From: Ignavibacteriota bacterium
GTDB taxonomy: Bacteria; Bacteroidota; Ignavibacteria; Ignavibacteriales; Melioribacteraceae
NCBI GenBank assembly: GCA_002698995.1
Contig: PAAX01000005.1
Span: forward strand, 39,461-103,460
DNA: 64,000 nt
Direction: 5' to 3'
How positions within the stretch are numbered: position 1 is the stretch's first letter; each line of letters begins with the position of its first letter. The translations under genes were made by a program, and so were the position numbers. Below the pieces are notes generated by a model that worked only from the letters and a program-made list of their open reading frames with translations, searched no databases and was not told the origin of the DNA. Positions 10,201-19,597 of the stretch are shown piece after piece.

Positions 10201-10643
10201 TTCAATAAATTTAAGTACTCTATAATATCATCATAACTCAGTTCCCCGCCAATTTCAATGTTTGTAGTGCTTTCGCTTAATTCCTTTTGAGTGTATAAAG
10301 GAATATTTATCAATTTATAAGGAGCTAGCATTATAAATTGATTTCTGCTAGCTAAATCAGTCAATCTTTCTTGTAATTCTTCTCTTATCAAACTTTCAAA
10401 AACTACCAGTTCCTTTTCAAATCCAAGCAGACTAAGTTCAACTTTTGTTTCACTTATTTCTTGAACGGAATTAAAAAAGAGTACACACTTTTGATATTTT
10501 TTAAAGATCGAAACCGCTGTTAAACTTCTTGCAGAACCGGCTAATTTTGAGATATATTTTATATCTGTTTTTCCATTGAAATTCAGGTGTAATAATTCAA
10601 AAGAATTTGACTTAAAAAAATTTTCAAGAATCTCTGATTTCAT
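7269..10643 (-). CDS. mfd: Transcription-repair coupling factor Mfd
   Basis: Superfamily 2 DNA translocase that removes RNA polymerase stalled at lesions and recruits UvrA. 1124 residues, the normal size. In order: a UvrB-like N-terminal region, the RNA-polymerase-interaction domain beginning KRGDFVVHENFGIGQYDG (about residue 433), the helicase core with Walker A GDVGFGKT (about 579), DEEHRFGV (about 680), TATPIPRTL and RGRVGRS, and the C-terminal TRCF domain. An ATG 7 codons upstream exists. I prefer the ATG at 10643 because AAAGGA stands just before it. An acidic insert (EEENDLDEEL, EEEPTEDE) interrupts the N-terminal region. Confidence 0.97.
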   Translation of the reverse strand: MKSEILENFFKSNSFELLHLNFNGKTDIKYISKLAGSARSLTAVSIFKKYQKCVLFFNSVQEISETKVELSLLGFEKELVVFESLIREELQERLTDLASRNQFIMLAPYKLINIPLYTQKELSESTTNIEIGGELSYDDIIEYLNLLNYQNDKFVENPGEYAVRGSIIDFWSYSEKQPCRLEFDGDFLESIRHFDHESQRSSLSINSITLAAPLNADKEKSSTIFDYLKDAIVFASYIELNQLYVKKKKEKVIEEENDLDEELKSELFEGQVKPKELIEEEPTEDEFLFNSLNEILSKGNHWLIEDELNQSENRISLGIFDTPIINSNYETLFNRLDEYSQKGFTTYIAVENELQLKRLRDLLTNFNDELKSLIESERVQIKILPLKKGFVIKSDQLMILTDYEIFNKPYRTKLSTKSKYKRTRAKDFASLKRGDFVVHENFGIGQYDGLQTIKIGNVDQESIKILYAEGGVVYVNLNYLSLVKKFSSKDNAAPRLSLLGSNEWKNTKKKVKAKIKDAARDLIKLYAQRKSAEGYMFGPDTILQKELEASFFYEDTPDQSKVNEEVKNDMESINPMDRLVCGDVGFGKTEIAVRAAFKAVNDSKQVALLVPTTILAEQHYNTFKDRLGQFPVKVAVLSRFQTKTQQKTIVEQVVKGEVDILIGTHRILSKDVIFKELGLLIIDEEHRFGVMHKERLRQLKANVDTLTLTATPIPRTLNLSLLGARDLSIIATPPPNRQPIYTKVDVFNITKIREWILDELIRNGQVYFVHDRVQSIDKIAAYIKKHIPKIEIGIAHGQMKPQDLENVIHDFLHKKYHVLLATKIIESGIDIPNVNTIIINRADRFGLAELHQLRGRVGRSDRQAYAYLIVPSLDSITKKAVRRLQAIEEYTDLGEGFNLSMRDLEIRGAGNLLGTEQSGAIDSVGFDMYMKLLDEAVEELKQSEFKSEFKDLPQHIERADTNIDTYFEIGIPKSFMPDQSDRLSYYTALFSMVNIEEVDEIKEEMIDKFGRLPVIIERLISTAVLRYYASYSLLERVVIQENKIIIVLPKAEREEFYQNKFSLLMQWIMENHSKDVQFKQIKDVMKLEINNKYDSPEKSLQYTIKFIKDMHSNIINNNETVEVN

Positions 10644-11064
10644 TCGCTTTCCTTTAAAATGCATAATAATCCCTTACAGCAATGCTGCGGGATTGTGTTT
10701 ACAAAGTTAACATTAAAACAGAAGATTTTAAATTTAAGTTCGTATTTGTTTTGGATGAATTAATTAACAAAGCAAAGTTCATGTCAGTTTTTGCTGGATT
10801 AAAATTACAATTTCATGCTAATTGTAATTTTTCTTGTAGAAAAAGTCCTATATAAGAGAGTAAATCTCTAAACTCTCAATTTTCATTTTCGATGATATAG
10901 TGGGGAAATTTTTACAAAAAGGAATTACCCCGAATGAGAGAGATGAAAAGCTGAATTTTTAATTGCAATCCAATTTCCCAAAAAATTGCAAAGTCCACAT
11001 CAGCTATTCTATTTATAAAAATTTAATTAATTATAATCTGCTAATAAGCAAGAAGAGGATAACT
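10644..11064. other. Intergenic region between divergent mfd and chemotaxis gene
   Basis: No convincing gene here. An AT-only 12-bp inverted repeat (AAAATTACAATT / AATTGTAATTTT, 7-base loop) at 10801-10831 could be an operator or attenuator. Short gagag/ctctc inverted pairs follow at 10855-10880, with a second GAGAGAG near 10935. An in-frame extension of the chemotaxis gene up to 10963 lacks a ribosome site. I looked for a known riboswitch consensus by eye and saw none. Confidence 0.5.
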
Positions 11065-13002
11065 ATGCATATTTTTAATCCCAAAGATTGGAAGATGTTT
11101 ACTAAATCGGCATGGCTGGTAGTCAGCATTGTTGGTTTATTTTTAGTTTCATACTTTCTATTTATTCTTCCAATAATAGAAAATGATTTACTGGAAGGAA
11201 AAAGAAAAGATGTAAGTCATGCCGTAGAAGTTGCTTACGGAATTATAGATTCATATAATCAATTAGCAGAAAATGGTTTAATTTCTGAAGAGGAAGCCAA
11301 GCAAACTGCTAGAAAAGTGATTAGTGAAATTAGATACAATAATGATGAATATTTTTGGATAAATGATTATGATTTGAAAATGATCATGCATCCCATTAAT
11401 AAAGCCTTAGATGGAACTAATGTCGCATCAATTAAAGATGCAAACGGTGTAAGAATGTTTCAAACAATGGCAGATGTAGTAAAATCTGAAGGCAGCGGAT
11501 TTGTAGAATATCAATGGATGAATCCGACTTCGAAAGAAGTAGAATCAAAAATTTCTTACGTAATTGGTTTCAAAAAATGGAATTGGATTGTTGGCAGCGG
11601 AATGTATTTGACCGAAGTGCAGGAAATGCTTACTAGTCTAAGAAATAATGTAATCCTTGTTCTCTTAATAGTAGCTTTAATTGCTGTTATAGCCGGATAT
11701 TATTTTGCAGTAATTATTAGTAGTCCAATTAAATCACTTAATAATGCAGCAAGTAAAGTTGCTTCCGGAGATACAAATATTAAGGTTGATTATAACAGTA
11801 AAGATGAAATTGGAGAATTAACCAATTCGTTCAATTTAATGGTCGGCAATATCAATAATTCTATTGAAGAAATAAATCAGAAATCAAAAGAAGCTGAAAC
11901 AGCAACTATTGAAGCAAAAAAAGCTCAGCAAATTGCCGTTAATCAACAGGAATATTTAGCAAATAACACATCCATAATACTACAAGAAATGGAGAAATTT
12001 GCCAATGGTGATTTAACAGTTAATGTAAAAGCAGAAAACAGCGATGATGAAATCGGGAAGTTATTTAATGGATTTAATAAAGCAGTAAATAATATCAAAG
12101 AGATGATAAAACGAGTTCAGGAAGCAGTTCAAGCAGCAGCAAGTGCATCTTCGCAAATATCTGCAAGTTCGGAAGAATTAGCGGCAGGCTCTCAAGAGCA
12201 GTCTGCACAAGCTTCTGAAGTTGCTACTGCAATTGAACAGATGGCAACGACAATAATGGAAACAACTAAAAATGTTACCGGTGCAACAGAGAATGCAAAG
12301 AATGCAGGCTCAATTGCCGATGAAGGTGGAAAAGCTGTTATTGATACTATTAATGGAATGGAGAGAATTGCAGATGTAGTTAAAAAAGCGGCTGAAACAG
12401 TTGAAAAACTTGGGGCAAGCAGTGATCAAATAGGTGAAATTATTCAAGTGATTGATGAAATTGCAGATCAAACAAATTTATTAGCTTTGAATGCAGCGAT
12501 TGAAGCTGCTAGAGCCGGTGAACATGGAAGAGGTTTTGCTGTTGTTGCTGATGAAGTAAGAAAACTTGCTGAAAGAACAACAAAAGCTACAAAAGAAATT
12601 GCATCAATGATTAAGCAGATTCAAGAAGATACCAATGGTGCCGTGCAATCTATAACTACCGGAAAAGTTGAAGTAGAACATGGAAAAGAATTAGCTAAAA
12701 AAGCCGGTAATTCCTTAAAATTAATTATTGAATCAAGTAAAAAAGTTGTTGATGATGTTACACAAGTTGCCAGTGCAAGTGAAGAGCAGTCAACTGCTGC
12801 AGAACAAATTAGCAGAAGCATTGAAGGTATTAATAGTGTTACACAAGAAACCGCTGCCGGAACTCAACAAATTGCTAGAGCTGCGGAAGATTTAAACAGA
12901 TTAACAGAAAATCTGCAACAATTGATTGATGCTTTTAAGATTGATCATAATTATTCTTCTGCTGTTAATAATCACTATACTTCTAAACGTTATCTTAATT
13001 AA
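11065..13002 (+). CDS. Methyl-accepting chemotaxis protein with single Cache domain
   Basis: Membrane chemoreceptor, 645 residues. Layout: a short cytoplasmic start, TM1 (about 17-37), a periplasmic single-Cache sensor containing [20 protein letters not shown]2 (about 195-215), two HAMP-like segments in tandem, then the methyl-accepting coiled coil. The hairpin tip that contacts CheW and CheA reads [20 protein letters not shown]. The EYFWIND pattern is the usual sCache_2 ligand region, often binding small carboxylates (family knowledge). I start it at the ATG at 11065 with GAGGA five bases upstream; the longer frame from 10963 has no ribosome site. It is a single gene with its own terminator. 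Confidence 0.94.
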   Translation: MHIFNPKDWKMFTKSAWLVVSIVGLFLVSYFLFILPIIENDLLEGKRKDVSHAVEVAYGIIDSYNQLAENGLISEEEAKQTARKVISEIRYNNDEYFWINDYDLKMIMHPINKALDGTNVASIKDANGVRMFQTMADVVKSEGSGFVEYQWMNPTSKEVESKISYVIGFKKWNWIVGSGMYLTEVQEMLTSLRNNVILVLLIVALIAVIAGYYFAVIISSPIKSLNNAASKVASGDTNIKVDYNSKDEIGELTNSFNLMVGNINNSIEEINQKSKEAETATIEAKKAQQIAVNQQEYLANNTSIILQEMEKFANGDLTVNVKAENSDDEIGKLFNGFNKAVNNIKEMIKRVQEAVQAAASASSQISASSEELAAGSQEQSAQASEVATAIEQMATTIMETTKNVTGATENAKNAGSIADEGGKAVIDTINGMERIADVVKKAAETVEKLGASSDQIGEIIQVIDEIADQTNLLALNAAIEAARAGEHGRGFAVVADEVRKLAERTTKATKEIASMIKQIQEDTNGAVQSITTGKVEVEHGKELAKKAGNSLKLIIESSKKVVDDVTQVASASEEQSTAAEQISRSIEGINSVTQETAAGTQQIARAAEDLNRLTENLQQLIDAFKIDHNYSSAVNNHYTSKRYLN

Positions 13003-13012
13003 TTATTGCTAA

Positions 13013-13046
13013 AAGCGCTTAAAGTTATATTTTCTTTAAGCGCTTA
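13013..13046 (+). terminator. Rho-independent terminator
   Basis: A perfect 12-bp stem AAGCGCTTAAAG / CTTTAAGCGCTT with a 9-base loop and a T-rich tail, 11 bases after the chemoreceptor stop codon. Confidence 0.85.
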
Positions 13047-13177
13047 ATTCCTCTTTTATCCGCTGTAACTTATTTATTTTATTTAAGTTGATTTCACTAT
13101 CTTAGCTTAAACTTCTTTCGGAAATTGAACTATTACCCAATAAAATTGATTTAGAAATAAAATTAAAAGGACAACTA

Positions 13178-13855
13178 ATGAATTCTATGAAGAATATATT
13201 GTTAATTTTTCTGATAACCGGTTCAGTTTTATATGGTAGTAACAAAAATGAAAAAGTAAGTTTTGAAAGAAATAAATTTTTCCCCATAAACTCTAAAATC
13301 AACTTGATTTATGAATCCTCCTTTGGTGAAGTAAAAAATTCGATTACTATTGTTAAGGATACGGTTCATATTATAAATGAAGCGGAGGATTTTTATTATG
13401 CTCAAAAGATGCTGATCAAAAACGATTCCGTTATGGTTATCGAAACGCATCAAAAATTGTCTGTTCTCCTTTTTATCAACAGAGAAAATAAAATTTCTTA
13501 TCAAGAACCATTATTAAGAATTCCATTTCCATTAATGTCTAATTCAGAATGGCAAAGTTCAACAACTCAGTTTTCGGGTAAATATAAAAGCAAAGTAAGT
13601 ATGTCCGGTTCTATGATTAAAAAAGAAAAAATAAATACTAAGATTGGCTCATTTGATACAATAAAACTTACTACAATTGTAAAAACCGATTACGGTTCTG
13701 AGAATGTTGTAACTGAATGGTATGCTGAAAATATCGGTCTGGTTAAGGCTCAGATTGAAGTTAAAGGGGGTGGGTTTACCGGATTTTTAAGAGATCTGCT
13801 TGGATATGATTTAATAACATTTGAGATTTCCGATATAAAATACAATTCAAAATAG
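13178..13855 (+). CDS. Secreted protein, DUF3108-like
   Basis: A 225-residue exported protein with an N-terminal signal segment (MKNILLIFLITGSVLYGS). AAGGA lies 6 bases before the ATG at 13178; a second ATG three codons later is possible. The body is beta-rich. Its ending, KTDYGSENVVTEWYAENIGLVKAQ, resembles the pattern of periplasmic DUF3108 proteins, where a conserved WYA..vGlVK element occurs. No catalytic residues are evident. It probably resides in the periplasm or the outer-membrane lumen. It is convergent with the M28 peptidase, 26 bases away, without an obvious shared terminator. Confidence 0.7.
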   Translation: MNSMKNILLIFLITGSVLYGSNKNEKVSFERNKFFPINSKINLIYESSFGEVKNSITIVKDTVHIINEAEDFYYAQKMLIKNDSVMVIETHQKLSVLLFINRENKISYQEPLLRIPFPLMSNSEWQSSTTQFSGKYKSKVSMSGSMIKKEKINTKIGSFDTIKLTTIVKTDYGSENVVTEWYAENIGLVKAQIEVKGGGFTGFLRDLLGYDLITFEISDIKYNSK

Positions 13856-13881
13856 TTATACCGGAAATCCCATTAACAATT

Positions 13882-15381
13882 TTACTTTAGGAAAGTCATC
13901 TTTCCTTTTTGATATTGATCATTATACTTTAGAATATAGAAGTAATTTCCACTGCTTAATTCTGCTGCATCAAATTCTATTTTGTGATTGCCAGCTGATT
14001 GATAATCATTAACCAATGTTTTTATTTCATTTCCTAAAAGATTGTACACTTTTAAAGATACATTGCCATCAACCGGAATTTGATAACTTATTGTTGTAGA
14101 TGGATTAAAAGGATTTGGGTAATTAGGATAAAGTTCAAACGTCATCTGCTCAATTGTGTTTATAAATATTTCATCTGAATATTCATGTTTACCGTCATAA
14201 TCAATTTGCTTTAACTTGTATAAATAACCTCCGCCTGAAATACTTGCATCGGTATAGCTATAATTACTGGTAAATGCAGTAGTTCCCTTTCCTTCAACAA
14301 AACCAATTACATTAAATTGATTAGATTTGTTTTCAGAATTGACTTTTGCTCTTTCTATTTCAAAACCAAAATTATTTGTTTCGGTTGCTGTAGTCCAATT
14401 CAATATTACTTTATTACCAAATTGATTACCCGAAAAAGAAACCAATTCAACCGGTACAATCATATTAACACCTACTAATTCCGAGAGTGTTCCAATTGCT
14501 AGTTTAGAAGAGTTATGAAAATAATTGTTGTTGAAATATTGAATTTTGTCATTAGCTGTATGATAATAGAAATTAAAATCATTATAGTAATCATCTTCAA
14601 TTAATAAAATTGCGGGAAAACCTCTCTGCCAAAAAGAAGCATGATCGCTGTATGTAGAACCCGGATTGTTAATATAATAAGTCAACGGAATTGAATAAGT
14701 AGAAATTACTTGAACCATTTTAGACGAAATTACAGTAGAATTACCTGTACTTCTTGTATGAATATTGACTCTACCATCGTTATTGTTATCAAATGCGATC
14801 ATATCTAGATTGATAACTCCTTTAATATCATCATTTTGGGAAGCTGCCCTTGCAGCATAATAATAGCTTCCAATTAATCCTTGTTCTTCTTCATCCCATA
14901 ATGCATAAATAATTGTATACATAGTTTCATAGTTGGATAAAATTCTAGCTGCTTCAATTACTCCGGCAACTCCGCTTGCATTATCATCAGCCCCGGGAGC
15001 AGCACCGTATCCAGGCATATTATCATAATGAGCGCAGATAATATATTGCTGATCGGGATACACCGTTCCCTGCTGAACAGCATATACGTTTCTTCCATTG
15101 CTGTCATAATTATGATTAAAAACTTGTAAGCCATACGATTGAAGTTTTGCTTCAATATAATCTGCAGCAATATCATTCATTGCATTATTACTATGCCTAG
15201 ATGTAATTGTATATTCTGATCCATTAATAATTACAGGTACCTCACCTGAAAGCTCGTTAACATATTTTTTTAATGAATCAATATTAACTTGACTTATAAT
15301 GTTTTGAACAAGTGGATTGGGAGTCTGTGCAGAAATATTCACAACAAACAGTATTAGAAATAATAAAAGAAATTTTCTCAT
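13882..15381 (-). CDS. Secreted M28 zinc peptidase with T9SS sorting domain
   Basis: Extracellular aminopeptidase-like metallopeptidase, 499 residues. After the signal peptide (MRKFLLLFLILFVVNISAQ) comes the M28 core with its co-catalytic zinc ligands: AHYDN, GADDNASG, DEEEQGLIGS, NLDMIAFDN and SDHASF. A fibronectin-like linker follows (VELVSFSGN to FGFEIERAK). The C-terminal type A sorting domain contains PNYPNPFNPSTTI and ends in GKMTFLK. That domain directs crossing of the outer membrane by type IX secretion and is removed on export (family knowledge). Together with the two S46 enzymes it suggests a protein-degrading lifestyle. Confidence 0.93.
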   Translation of the reverse strand: MRKFLLLFLILFVVNISAQTPNPLVQNIISQVNIDSLKKYVNELSGEVPVIINGSEYTITSRHSNNAMNDIAADYIEAKLQSYGLQVFNHNYDSNGRNVYAVQQGTVYPDQQYIICAHYDNMPGYGAAPGADDNASGVAGVIEAARILSNYETMYTIIYALWDEEEQGLIGSYYYAARAASQNDDIKGVINLDMIAFDNNNDGRVNIHTRSTGNSTVISSKMVQVISTYSIPLTYYINNPGSTYSDHASFWQRGFPAILLIEDDYYNDFNFYYHTANDKIQYFNNNYFHNSSKLAIGTLSELVGVNMIVPVELVSFSGNQFGNKVILNWTTATETNNFGFEIERAKVNSENKSNQFNVIGFVEGKGTTAFTSNYSYTDASISGGGYLYKLKQIDYDGKHEYSDEIFINTIEQMTFELYPNYPNPFNPSTTISYQIPVDGNVSLKVYNLLGNEIKTLVNDYQSAGNHKIEFDAAELSSGNYFYILKYNDQYQKGKMTFLK

Positions 15382-15563
15382 CTTAACTTTTCCTGTTAAA
15401 TAATTTTAATAAATTAATTAAATAAGACCTCTAAGTCAATATTACATTGCTTAAAATTAAGTTGCACTGCAACTCTTAGTAAATAAAGTTGTTTAAGAAT
15501 TTTACATTACATTTTTATTTGCTGCTTCTTATGTTAAATTAGTTTTTAATTTTTTTGAGAATT

Positions 15564-16214
15564 ATGAAAACTTTCTTTTTGCTATTGTTGCTTACAGTAG
15601 AAATTACATCACAGATTGAACCTGGATTTCAAATAGCCCGGGTGAAATATGACGGCGGAGGCGATTGGTACAATGATCCCTCAGCCGAAGTAAATTTATT
15701 AAATTTTATAAATGATAAGACCAACATAAAAGTAAAACCTGAATATACTTTTGTTGAATTAGATGATCCTCAGATTTTTAACTATCCGGTATTATTTTTA
15801 ACCGGACATGGAAATATTTCATTTTCTGATTCAGAAATTAGTTCATTAAGAGAATACATACTCAGTGGCGGTTTTCTTTATGTTGATGATGATTACGGTA
15901 TAGATTCCCCATTTAGAAGAGAGATAAAAAAGATATTCCCGGAAAAAGATTTAGTTGAAATTCCCTACTCGCACGGAATATTTAATGTAGTTTTTGATTT
16001 CCCAAATGGAACACCTAAAACGCACGAGCATGATAATAAATCTCCGCAGACTTTCGGAATTTTTATAGGAGAAAGACTTTCTGTACTTTACACTTTTGAA
16101 AGCAATCCAAGTGACGGCTGGGCTGATAAAGAAATTCATAATAATAGTGATAATATTAGAGAAGAAGCTTTAAAATTCGGGACTAATATTATTGTCTGGG
16201 CTCTTACAAATTAA
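15564..16214 (+). CDS. DUF4159 family secreted protein
   Basis: A 216-residue protein with a signal peptide, starting at the ATG at 15564; a TTG three codons earlier is less likely. DUF4159 features are visible: the opening ARVKYDGGGDWYNDPS, FLTGHGNISFSDSE, a YVDDDYG segment and a late AHDN-like HEHDNK. It resembles a GATase-like or Rossmann fold used as a binding module. In related genomes DUF4159 genes sit beside DUF4175 and MoxR/DUF58/Bat genes. Here only the DUF4175 partner follows, 26 bases away, so the two probably act together at the envelope. Function unknown. Confidence 0.8.
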   Translation: MKTFFLLLLLTVEITSQIEPGFQIARVKYDGGGDWYNDPSAEVNLLNFINDKTNIKVKPEYTFVELDDPQIFNYPVLFLTGHGNISFSDSEISSLREYILSGGFLYVDDDYGIDSPFRREIKKIFPEKDLVEIPYSHGIFNVVFDFPNGTPKTHEHDNKSPQTFGIFIGERLSVLYTFESNPSDGWADKEIHNNSDNIREEALKFGTNIIVWALTN

Positions 16215-16240
16215 TACTTATTGAAAAAGAAATTGTTTTA

Positions 16241-19200
16241 ATGAATAATTACAATAGCATATTAAAAATCATAAATAAAGTAGTAAAACAAGTACGACTT
16301 AATAAATTTATAAAATACTTTTCAATAAGTCTTTTGTTTACTTTCATATCAATACTGTTGCTCGGTTTTCTTGAATATTTATTCAGGTTTGATCATGAAA
16401 TTAGATTTATAATTTTCTCAACAATATCATTTCTGTTCATTTCTTTTATAGGATTTAATTTAGTTTCTTTCTTAAGATATAAGCTAAGTATAACAAGCAA
16501 TATAGAGATTAAGAATGCTGCAGAATTAATAGGTGCTAAGTTTGATGATATAAAAGATCAATTATTTAATGCAATTCAATTATTTGAAGAGAAAAACACT
16601 AAATTTTCATCTGACTTAATTGATGCATCTTTGGAATCAGTTTATAAAAATATTTCATCAAAAGATTTATCGAATGTTATTGAGTCGAAAGATGCGAAAA
16701 AAATCCTTAGCAGATCTTTAGGAACTGCATTTATTATTATTATTTCCTTTTTCACGTTATCCCCTCTTTCAAATGCAATCAACAGAATTTATAATTATGA
16801 TATTTCATACGAAGAACCGCTTAAATTTAGTTTTAATATTGAACCGGGAAACAGCAGAATTACAAAGGGCGATGATATTGAGATTAATGTTAAAGTAATT
16901 GGTATTGCTCCTAAAAGTATCGGTTTATTTTACAAAGATGAAGATGATGCCCAATTCAATAAGATAAATCTTAGTTTGGATTCAAACCAAACCTCATCAT
17001 ATAAATTAAATGAACTAACTCGTTCCGTAGTTTATTATGTTCAAGCAGATGATATACAAAGTGATCAATTTAAAATAGAAGTTCTAAATCGCCCATTAAT
17101 AAATTCACTCGCAATAGAAGTCATTCCTCCTTCTTATTCAAAACTTCCAATCGAAATCTTAAATGATAATGGAAACATTCAAGCACTTAAAGGAAGTTTG
17201 GCAAAGTTCAATATCGGATCAAATAAGGAATTAAAGAAAGCGGAAATAGTTTTTTCGGATTCTACAACTCTTCCTTTTGAATTAATTAATAAATCAGCTA
17301 GCAGTGAACTGCGATTATTAACTGAACAAGATTATTCAATTAGATTAATAGATGAAGAAAATATTTCTAATGAAAATCCGATTCAATACAGTATAAAAAT
17401 TATTGATGATGAATTCCCTTTTATTGAGTTGACAAATCCAACTGAGGACATAAAACTTGGTGCTACGGATTTAATTCCAATTTCAGTAAAAGTCTCCGAT
17501 GATTTTGGATTTTCTAAGTTGACATTGAATTACAGATTATCAGCTTCAAGATATAAAGAAGTGACAGGTCAAATTAATTCTAAGATTATAGACATTGACA
17601 AGAATATTAATGAGCAGATTATAAATCACATTTGGGATATTTCTCCTGAACAACTTGCCGAAGATGATGTTGTAACTTTCTATTTAGAAATTTTTGACAA
17701 TGATAATATCAGCGGACCTAAATCTGCAAAATCTGTTTCAATAAATATCAGAGTTCCTTCGTTAGATGAACTATTTGCTCAAGCTGATAATGTTAATAAA
17801 TCGGCACAAGAAGATTTTAAGGAAATTTTTGAAGAAGCAAAAAAGCTGAGTGATGAATTAAAGAATATTGAAAATGAGTTAAAGAAAGATTCAAAAGAAA
17901 TTACGTACGAAGAAAAAGATAAAATTGAAAAATCGATAGAGAAATTTAATGAGCTTGCTGATAAGGTAGAAGATATTCAGCAGGAAATGCAAAAGATGCA
18001 GAAAGATTTAGCCGAGAATAATCTTCTTTCTGAAGAGACATTAAAAAAATATATGGAACTTCAGGAATTACTTGATGAATTAAGCAGTCCGGAAATGAGA
18101 GAATCATTAGAACGTATGCAGGAAATGTTAAAAAATCTAAATAGAGATCAAGTTCAAAATTCTTTTGAAGATATGCAGCTTAACGAAGAAATGTTTCAAA
18201 AGAGTATTGAACGGACTTTAAATCTGCTTAAACGAGTACAAGCAGAACAAAAAATTGATGAGTTGATTAAACGTGCGGAAAACCTAACAGAACAATTAAA
18301 TGAATTAAAAGAGCAGACAGAACAAAGTGATTTGAATAATCAATCGGAGAATAAAAATCTGCAGCAAAAACAAGATGATGTTACTTCCTCTTTAGATAAG
18401 TTCGAAAAAGAGATGGAAGCATTAAAAGAAATGCTTGAAGAAATCCCCGAAATGTCATCTGAAGAATTAGATGAAATTAAGGAGGAATTTGAGAAACAAA
18501 ATAATGATGAAAAATCAAATGAAGCGAAGGAACAGATTGCAAAAAAAATGAAGCAAAACGCAATGCAGCAACAACAGCAGCTTTCACAAAATATGCAGAG
18601 TATGCAGCAGCAAATGGAACAAATGATGGAAAGCATGATGATGCAGAGTCAGATGGAAACATTTGGAGAAATGTATCAAGCGCTTGACAATCTTTTATCT
18701 CTCTCAAAATCACAAGAAAATTTGAAGGAAAAATCGAAGTCACTTTCACCTAATTCACCGCAGTTTAATAAACAGGCTCAGGAACAAAATCAACTAACAC
18801 AAAATTTAGATAGAGTTTTAGCACAATTAGGTGAGCTTTCGCAAAAAACATTTGCGATTACTCCGGAAATGGGTAGAGCACTTGGTAATGCGCGATCGGA
18901 AATGTCCCAGGCAGTAAATCAAATGCAGGGAAGGAATGGTTCTTTAGCATTTCAGAAGCAAAGCGGGGCAATGCAAAGTTTGAATGAAGCAGCAAATTTA
19001 ATGCAGAGCATGATGAATCAAATGATGAATCAAAGCGGCGGCGGAAGCGGAATGATGAGTATGATGCAGCAGCTTCAGCAAATGAGTCAGCAGCAAATGA
19101 ACTTAAATCAAATGACGCAGATGTTAAAGAGCGGACAAATGACTCAGCAGCAAATGGCACAGATGCAGAGACTTGCACAACAGCAGCAAATGATTCAAAA

Positions 19201-19597
19201 ATCACTTGAACAGTTGAACAAAGAGACTAAGGAAACCGGTCAGTCAAAAAAACTTGCTGGTAATTTGGAAGATATAATAAACGAAATAAAAGAAGTTGTT
19301 CAGAATATGAATACACAGAAAGTTGATGATGATTTAATTGAGTCACAAAATAGAATTCTTTCAAAATTACTTGATGCACAAAGATCAATTAATGAGAGGG
19401 ATTTTGAAAAGAACAGAGAATCTAATGAAGGAAAGAATATTGCTCAAGATTCTCCTGGTGAACTGTTGTTAAATAACAAGGAAATTCTTGATAGATTAAG
19501 AGACCAGTTATTAAATGCCGCTAAAGAAGGTTATTCAAAAGATTATCAAGAATTAATTAAAAAATATTTTGAAGCATTAGAAAAAAAATCAAATTGA
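16241..19597 (+). CDS. DUF4175 family membrane protein with Gln/Met-rich coiled coil
   Basis: A 1118-residue membrane protein. Two membrane segments lie near residues 25-85 and a third near 155-180. Beta-sandwich-like domains fill about 190-500. A long charged coiled coil (about 510-760) then runs into a Gln/Met-rich stretch of short QQQ, MQQQM and MMNQ runs (about 765-990). The C-terminal 100 residues are helical. This matches the DUF4175 architecture of Bacteroidota. It is coupled to DUF4159 upstream and overlaps the racemase homologue downstream by one base. A role in cell-envelope or stress organisation is only inference. Confidence 0.82.
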   Translation: MNNYNSILKIINKVVKQVRLNKFIKYFSISLLFTFISILLLGFLEYLFRFDHEIRFIIFSTISFLFISFIGFNLVSFLRYKLSITSNIEIKNAAELIGAKFDDIKDQLFNAIQLFEEKNTKFSSDLIDASLESVYKNISSKDLSNVIESKDAKKILSRSLGTAFIIIISFFTLSPLSNAINRIYNYDISYEEPLKFSFNIEPGNSRITKGDDIEINVKVIGIAPKSIGLFYKDEDDAQFNKINLSLDSNQTSSYKLNELTRSVVYYVQADDIQSDQFKIEVLNRPLINSLAIEVIPPSYSKLPIEILNDNGNIQALKGSLAKFNIGSNKELKKAEIVFSDSTTLPFELINKSASSELRLLTEQDYSIRLIDEENISNENPIQYSIKIIDDEFPFIELTNPTEDIKLGATDLIPISVKVSDDFGFSKLTLNYRLSASRYKEVTGQINSKIIDIDKNINEQIINHIWDISPEQLAEDDVVTFYLEIFDNDNISGPKSAKSVSINIRVPSLDELFAQADNVNKSAQEDFKEIFEEAKKLSDELKNIENELKKDSKEITYEEKDKIEKSIEKFNELADKVEDIQQEMQKMQKDLAENNLLSEETLKKYMELQELLDELSSPEMRESLERMQEMLKNLNRDQVQNSFEDMQLNEEMFQKSIERTLNLLKRVQAEQKIDELIKRAENLTEQLNELKEQTEQSDLNNQSENKNLQQKQDDVTSSLDKFEKEMEALKEMLEEIPEMSSEELDEIKEEFEKQNNDEKSNEAKEQIAKKMKQNAMQQQQQLSQNMQSMQQQMEQMMESMMMQSQMETFGEMYQALDNLLSLSKSQENLKEKSKSLSPNSPQFNKQAQEQNQLTQNLDRVLAQLGELSQKTFAITPEMGRALGNARSEMSQAVNQMQGRNGSLAFQKQSGAMQSLNEAANLMQSMMNQMMNQSGGGSGMMSMMQQLQQMSQQQMNLNQMTQMLKSGQMTQQQMAQMQRLAQQQQMIQKSLEQLNKETKETGQSKKLAGNLEDIINEIKEVVQNMNTQKVDDDLIESQNRILSKLLDAQRSINERDFEKNRESNEGKNIAQDSPGELLLNNKEILDRLRDQLLNAAKEGYSKDYQELIKKYFEALEKKSN

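Noticed and set aside
10855..11060. Riboswitch in the chemoreceptor leader
   Set aside because: Short inverted repeats exist, but none of the riboswitch cores I know could be matched.
10963..11064. 34-codon N-terminal extension of the chemoreceptor
   Set aside because: No ribosome site at 10963 and an odd polar start; GAGGA marks the ATG at 11065.
18340..19205. Long minus-strand frames opposite the DUF4175 gene
   Set aside because: Ser/Cys/Phe-rich mirror images of the Gln/Met-rich coding strand, with no start signals.
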